Of a stretch of DNA of 64,000 nucleotides, positions 60,692 through 64,000 are shown piece by piece. The notes under the pieces are model-generated. The model did not search any database and was not told the origin of the DNA. It was given only the letters and a program-made list of their open reading frames with translations. Made by a program: the position numbers and the translations under genes. Each line of letters opens with the position of its first letter. Positions within the stretch are counted from its first letter, which is position 1. The DNA is from Natronolimnohabitans sp. A-GB9 (GTDB taxonomy: Archaea; Halobacteriota; Halobacteria; Halobacteriales; Natrialbaceae), in NCBI RefSeq assembly GCF_030848565.1, contig NZ_JAVDDV010000005.1, positions 215,531 through 279,530 on the forward strand. The letters are read 5' to 3'.

Positions 60692-61933
60692 ATGAACGAC
60701 CGCTACGATGTAGTGATTGCCGGTGCTGGCCCGGCGGGTGGCCAGTGTGCGCGTGACCTCGCGAGCCGGGGCTACGACGTCGTCGTCCTCGAGACCGAGT
60801 CGGAAGAGGAGTTCCCGCGCCAGAGCAACAAGTCGACCGCGGGGACGTTCCACTCCATGATGGCCTCCTTTGGCATCCCCGACGAGGTCGTGATGCAGTA
60901 CACCGAGAAAGTCGTCCTCGAGTCGCCGATGAACCACTACGTGAAAGAACACGCCGGTGCAGTCCTCGAGTTCGGCGACTTCAAGCGGTTCCTCGTCGAG
61001 GACAGCCGCGCCGACGGCGCGGAGTATCGGTTCGACGCCCGCGTCACGGGACCGATCATGGAGAACGGCGAGATCGTCGGCGTCGAGTACAACGGCAGCG
61101 AGGAGATCTACGCCGACATCGTGATCGATGCGACCGGGCCGTCCGCACCGCTGGCGAAGAAACTCGGCGTCGTCGATCTGAAACGCAAGAATCACGCGAT
61201 CGGAATCGAGTACGAGTTCGAAGGCGTCGACGTCGACCGTCCCGGGTTCGCGGACGTAAGCGACGCGATGATGCTCCGCCTCGACCACGAAATCGCGCCC
61301 GGTGGCTACTCGTGGATCTTCCACACCGGCGAGGACACGGCGAAGGTCGGACTCTGTTACATCCAAAACCAGTACCACGAGCGATACGCCAAAGACGGCT
61401 ACACGGTCGACGACTACCTCGAGCACTGGCTCGAGACGGATCCGCGGTTCGCCGACGCCAAGCGACTCGAGGGGAAGATGCACCGCGGTTCGGCCCACGT
61501 CCAGATGCCGGGGCAGATGCACACCGACCGGTTCATGGCCATCGGCGACACCGTCCCGACGGTCGATCCGCTCTGGGGTGAAGGGATCAACAAGTGCATG
61601 CAGTCCGGCCGCGTCGCTGCCGTCGCGGCCGATAGCTGTCTGAAACACGGCATCGAGCCGACCGCCGAGAACCTCGAAATCTACGACACACTCTGGCACC
61701 GCGACGTCGCGCCGAACCAGCGAAAGCGCCTGCTGATGACCCAACTGCTGTATCTCGCACCGAACGAGCGCTACGATCAGTTCATGCGCGACCTCGAGCG
61801 ACTCGACGAGGAGGTCCTGGCCAAGGCCAATCGCGGTAACATCCCCGCTCTCGTAAGGCTGTTCGAACCTGGCGATCTGCCGATGCTCGCCCAGTTTGCA
61901 AAACAGCAACTGGACCTCTCTCGCTTCCTGTAG
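60692..61933 (+). CDS. geranylgeranyl reductase family flavoprotein
   Basis: The 413-residue FAD enzyme (ATG at 60692; ATG 60665 would add nine residues) has GAGPAGG at about 12-18, FPRQSNKSTAGTFHSMMASFGIPD and ADIVIDATGPSAPLAKKLGV, with YSWIF and DTVPTVDPLWGEGINKCMQSGR. It reduces the isoprenoid double bonds of archaeal membrane lipids, or those of menaquinone or carotenoid precursors. The pattern is closest to haloarchaeal digeranylgeranylglycerophospholipid reductase-like proteins; the exact substrate is uncertain. It is convergent with the surface protein gene. Confidence 0.88.
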   Translation: MNDRYDVVIAGAGPAGGQCARDLASRGYDVVVLETESEEEFPRQSNKSTAGTFHSMMASFGIPDEVVMQYTEKVVLESPMNHYVKEHAGAVLEFGDFKRFLVEDSRADGAEYRFDARVTGPIMENGEIVGVEYNGSEEIYADIVIDATGPSAPLAKKLGVVDLKRKNHAIGIEYEFEGVDVDRPGFADVSDAMMLRLDHEIAPGGYSWIFHTGEDTAKVGLCYIQNQYHERYAKDGYTVDDYLEHWLETDPRFADAKRLEGKMHRGSAHVQMPGQMHTDRFMAIGDTVPTVDPLWGEGINKCMQSGRVAAVAADSCLKHGIEPTAENLEIYDTLWHRDVAPNQRKRLLMTQLLYLAPNERYDQFMRDLERLDEEVLAKANRGNIPALVRLFEPGDLPMLAQFAKQQLDLSRFL

Positions 61934-61969
61934 TCGCCGCTTTGCGGTATTCGGAAAATATTGACCCTG

Positions 61970-62050
61970 TCATACTGTCGGACAACAGTCAGTGAGCCGT
62001 CGGTCGCGAACTCGCGACCGATCATCGAATAGTGCTGTCCAACAGTATCA
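61970..62050. repeat. class B palindromic element (short form), reversed orientation
   Basis: TCATACTGTCGGACA to GTCCAACAGTATCA, 81 bp, inner stem GGTCGCGA/TCGCGACC. Its reverse complement aligns with the ends of the long class B elements but lacks their GCGGCCGTCCCG core. The final TCA is the complement of the TGA stop codon of the PGF-CTERM gene. Confidence 0.85.
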
Positions 62051-63952
62051 GTTCCGGCGCTGCATCAACGCGGCCGTAAGTAACGCAAGGACTGCGACCG
62101 CCACACCGAAGCCTGGGATCGTGTCGTCGGCTTCGTCTTCGTCGTCATCGGCACGTTCCTCCTCGTCTTCGTCGGTGCCGAGGAACTCCGCTGCAGCGTC
62201 GCTGTCGAGTCGCGGGTGATCGTCCAGCGTCGCATCGAGGTGGATCGCCGTCTCGTCGTCGACGAGTTCGATCGCCTCGACGTCGGCCTCGGTCGGCTCG
62301 CTGTCGACCATACCGTCGACGTAGAGGTAGGTGCTTTCGGTCTCCTCGGATGCTTCACCGTAGATATGGTTGACTGACAGTCCGTAGAACTCGTCTTCGA
62401 GTGCCTCCTGGAACGCGTCGAGATCGTCGAACTCCGCGCCGGCGGTCACCGTCATCGTCCCGTCGGTCGCATCGACGTCGAGTCCAGCGACCTCGAAGCC
62501 GGCATCGTCGAACGCCTCCCAGAACTCGAGTTCGGAGTCACCGACGGTCGGGTCGTCCTCGAGGTCCTGTGTAATCGCCGTGAGTGCGGAATCGAAGAGG
62601 TCGTCCTGACCGACTTCGAGTTCGAATTCGAGTTCGATATCGTCACCGACCGTCTCACCGTGGCCCTCGAAGGTGAGATCGAACTCCTGTTCGACGCCAC
62701 GATCCTCGAGTTCGTCGACGTACACCTCCCAGTTGTCGGCGTCACTGCTGATCGTCGCAGTGAACGTCATCGTCTCGGGGCCGTCCTGTTTGAGTTCACC
62801 GTCCCACTCGCTGGTCTGGACGAGGTCGGCTTCTGCCTGTGCCTCGATCTGTGCACGGAGGTCGTCGAGAACACCAGTCTCTTCGAGTTCGCCGTCGTCG
62901 CTGGCTTCCATGAGCGCGACCGACTGCTCGGTGAGTGGGGCCATGTTGCCGATATCGACGTCCCACTCGCCGTCGATCGTTCCGCCGTCGTCGACGTGGC
63001 GCAGTTCGATCGGATCGAACTCGAGGTCGAAGACGGAATCGACGAACGCTTCGGCCTCGGCCTGCGTGAGATCGGCTTCAGGATCGTTCGCGAGTTCGGT
63101 CGCGAGTTCCTGGTCGAGTTCGTCGAGGCCCTCGTACTCGATCGTGTAGTCGACGTCGAGGATCTGTTCGCCGCTGGCGGCCTCCTCGAGGCTGTGCTCG
63201 TGAATCGTCACGTCCGCCTCACCGCCGAGCTCGGCGGCGATCGAGCCGAACTGTTGCTCGAGGGTCTCCTGTGCGTCCGTCTCGGTTTCCCACTGGTCGA
63301 CCTCGAACGGCATGAGCGCTCGCTCGTCGTGGACCTTGAGGGTGTAGTCACCGCTCGTGCCGGCCAGCGAGACGTCGGTCCGTTCCGTCGGCATCTCGTG
63401 TGGGACATCCGTCTCGAGGGCGTACTCACCGCTCGTCGAGAAGCGATCGACGCTCGACTCGATCGTCCCTTGGGTCGTCGCTTTCTCGAAGGACTGGGCT
63501 TCCGGATCGTCCTCGACGTCGACGGTTAGATCGAGGTCGGCATCGAATGTCGACTCTTCGTCGGTCTGAACGCCCGAAGCGTCCATCGAGAACTCCTCGA
63601 TCTCGTCGGGTCGGTCGACGGCGACGTCGGTCGATCCCTCGACGCTGTCGGTATCGACCCACAGATCGAACGCAGCCGACACGTCGTCCTCGATCTCGTC
63701 GGTGAGCATCATATACACGACGCCTTCGGCGACGTCGACGCCGAACTCACCGGTTCCGGTCCCAGTTGCGTCGTCCTCGTAGACGAGGACGGCGTCACCC
63801 TCGTCGTTGACGTAGACTTCGTCCGCGATTTCGTCTTCGGGCGGCGATTCCTGTGCGACGGCAACGCCGGCAAACATCGACGTTACCAGTACGAGCGCCA
63901 TCACGACAGTAAGCAACTGCTTGGTCGCGTGACGCGGAGGTTTATCTAACAT
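62048..63952 (-). CDS. secreted PGF-CTERM surface protein
   Basis: The 634-residue protein has a Sec signal peptide (residues 1-33, LLTVVMALVLVTSMFAGVAVAQ), a long Asp/Glu-rich extracellular part with repeated beta-rich motifs, a threonine/glutamate/aspartate-rich linker (TDEDEEERADDDEDEADD) and a C-terminal PGFGVAVAVLALLTAALMQRRN. This is the PGF-CTERM signal that archaeosortase A recognises and replaces with a lipid anchor. It is therefore a cell-surface protein of unknown function. A GCTATAAATT box in front of the start supplies the promoter. The stop codon TGA is at the end of a class B element. Confidence 0.82.
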   Translation of the reverse strand: MLDKPPRHATKQLLTVVMALVLVTSMFAGVAVAQESPPEDEIADEVYVNDEGDAVLVYEDDATGTGTGEFGVDVAEGVVYMMLTDEIEDDVSAAFDLWVDTDSVEGSTDVAVDRPDEIEEFSMDASGVQTDEESTFDADLDLTVDVEDDPEAQSFEKATTQGTIESSVDRFSTSGEYALETDVPHEMPTERTDVSLAGTSGDYTLKVHDERALMPFEVDQWETETDAQETLEQQFGSIAAELGGEADVTIHEHSLEEAASGEQILDVDYTIEYEGLDELDQELATELANDPEADLTQAEAEAFVDSVFDLEFDPIELRHVDDGGTIDGEWDVDIGNMAPLTEQSVALMEASDDGELEETGVLDDLRAQIEAQAEADLVQTSEWDGELKQDGPETMTFTATISSDADNWEVYVDELEDRGVEQEFDLTFEGHGETVGDDIELEFELEVGQDDLFDSALTAITQDLEDDPTVGDSELEFWEAFDDAGFEVAGLDVDATDGTMTVTAGAEFDDLDAFQEALEDEFYGLSVNHIYGEASEETESTYLYVDGMVDSEPTEADVEAIELVDDETAIHLDATLDDHPRLDSDAAAEFLGTDEDEEERADDDEDEADDTIPGFGVAVAVLALLTAALMQRRN

Positions 63953-63976
63953 CGGTCGACTAGTGGCGAGCGCATC

Positions 63977-63986
63977 AATTTATAGC
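63977..63986 (-). promoter_or_regulatory. TATA box for the PGF-CTERM gene
   Basis: On the minus strand the sequence reads GCTATAAATT, about 27 bases before the ATG at 63952. Confidence 0.5.
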
Positions 63987-64000
63987 TTTTCCTAACATTC

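Noticed and set aside
1722..62050. CRISPR array.
   Set aside because: The repeats are dispersed, palindromic, and not separated by regular spacers; no cas gene is present.
63960..63968. CTAGTGGCG near the PGF-CTERM promoter resembling a class D end.
   Set aside because: No partner end or inner stem lies within 88 bases inside the window; probably chance.

Overview
The window is a stretch of a haloarchaeal chromosome. It shows high GC, a flood of Asp/Glu codons and CTCGAG-type codon pairs, archaeal informational genes (EF-1alpha with S10, S24e with S27ae, a fused Kae1-Bud32), archaeal SepF, a halocyanin, a PGF-CTERM surface protein, Tat signals and mostly leaderless TATA promoters about 27 bases before start codons. 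Gene content fits the Natrialbales (Natrinema or Haloterrigena type), but the species cannot be fixed from this sequence alone.

Layout. 1-13 kb: an amino-acid permease cut by the window edge, a tRNA-binding protein, a DUF1028 protein, sepF, an HTH regulator, citrate synthase, threonine ammonia-lyase, three universal stress proteins and a minus-strand block (coaD, isochorismatase, YqcI/YcgG, DUF2071, SDR). 13-22 kb: a ROK kinase, an LVIVD protein, a NifU-domain protein, the ACT-homoserine dehydrogenase operon, EF-1alpha/S10 and a rhomboid protease. 22.4-24 kb: tRNA-Ala(CGC) followed by partial copies of its own 3' end and AT-richer DNA, the scar of an integrated element. 24-43 kb: two beta-propeller proteins, the S24e-S27ae-Kae1/Bud32 cluster, an XTP diphosphatase, a PIN-like pair, a MOT1 transporter, a divergent aldolase/PurM-like pair, ThiD-ThiN with an F420 enzyme, a PUA protein, an RNB ribonuclease and a P450 pseudogene. 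43-64 kb: tandem acetyltransferases, uvrA, a PAS/GAF histidine kinase, a class V aminotransferase, FKBP, a halocyanin-sulfite oxidase operon, a TIM paralogue, an orphan NrfD, a geranylgeranyl reductase and a large ArtA-sorted surface protein.

The most unusual content is not a protein. Scattered through the window are about twenty short palindromic elements, whole or partial. I sort them by their ends into four classes: A (about 81-86 bp, T[C/G]ATACGG...CCGTATCA), B (about 81-114 bp, TCATACTG...CAGTATCA), C (86 bp, CTATAGTAAC...GCTACTATAG) and D (88 bp, CTAGTACCG...CGCCACTAG). Their ends repeatedly are the stop codon of the neighbouring gene: TGA for A and B, TAG for D. C elements and one hybrid also supply terminal codons. 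At least thirteen genes here end inside such an element, and most elements lie between convergent genes. This looks like a mobile or repeatedly amplified sequence family that caps the 3' ends of genes, possibly as bidirectional terminators.

Metabolic links visible here are: threonine/homoserine metabolism (hom with its ACT partner, plus threonine ammonia-lyase); F420 chemistry (LLM oxidoreductase and a deazaflavin-dependent nitroreductase-like protein placed convergently, with two D elements between); and periplasmic-side sulfite oxidation coupled to a blue copper protein.
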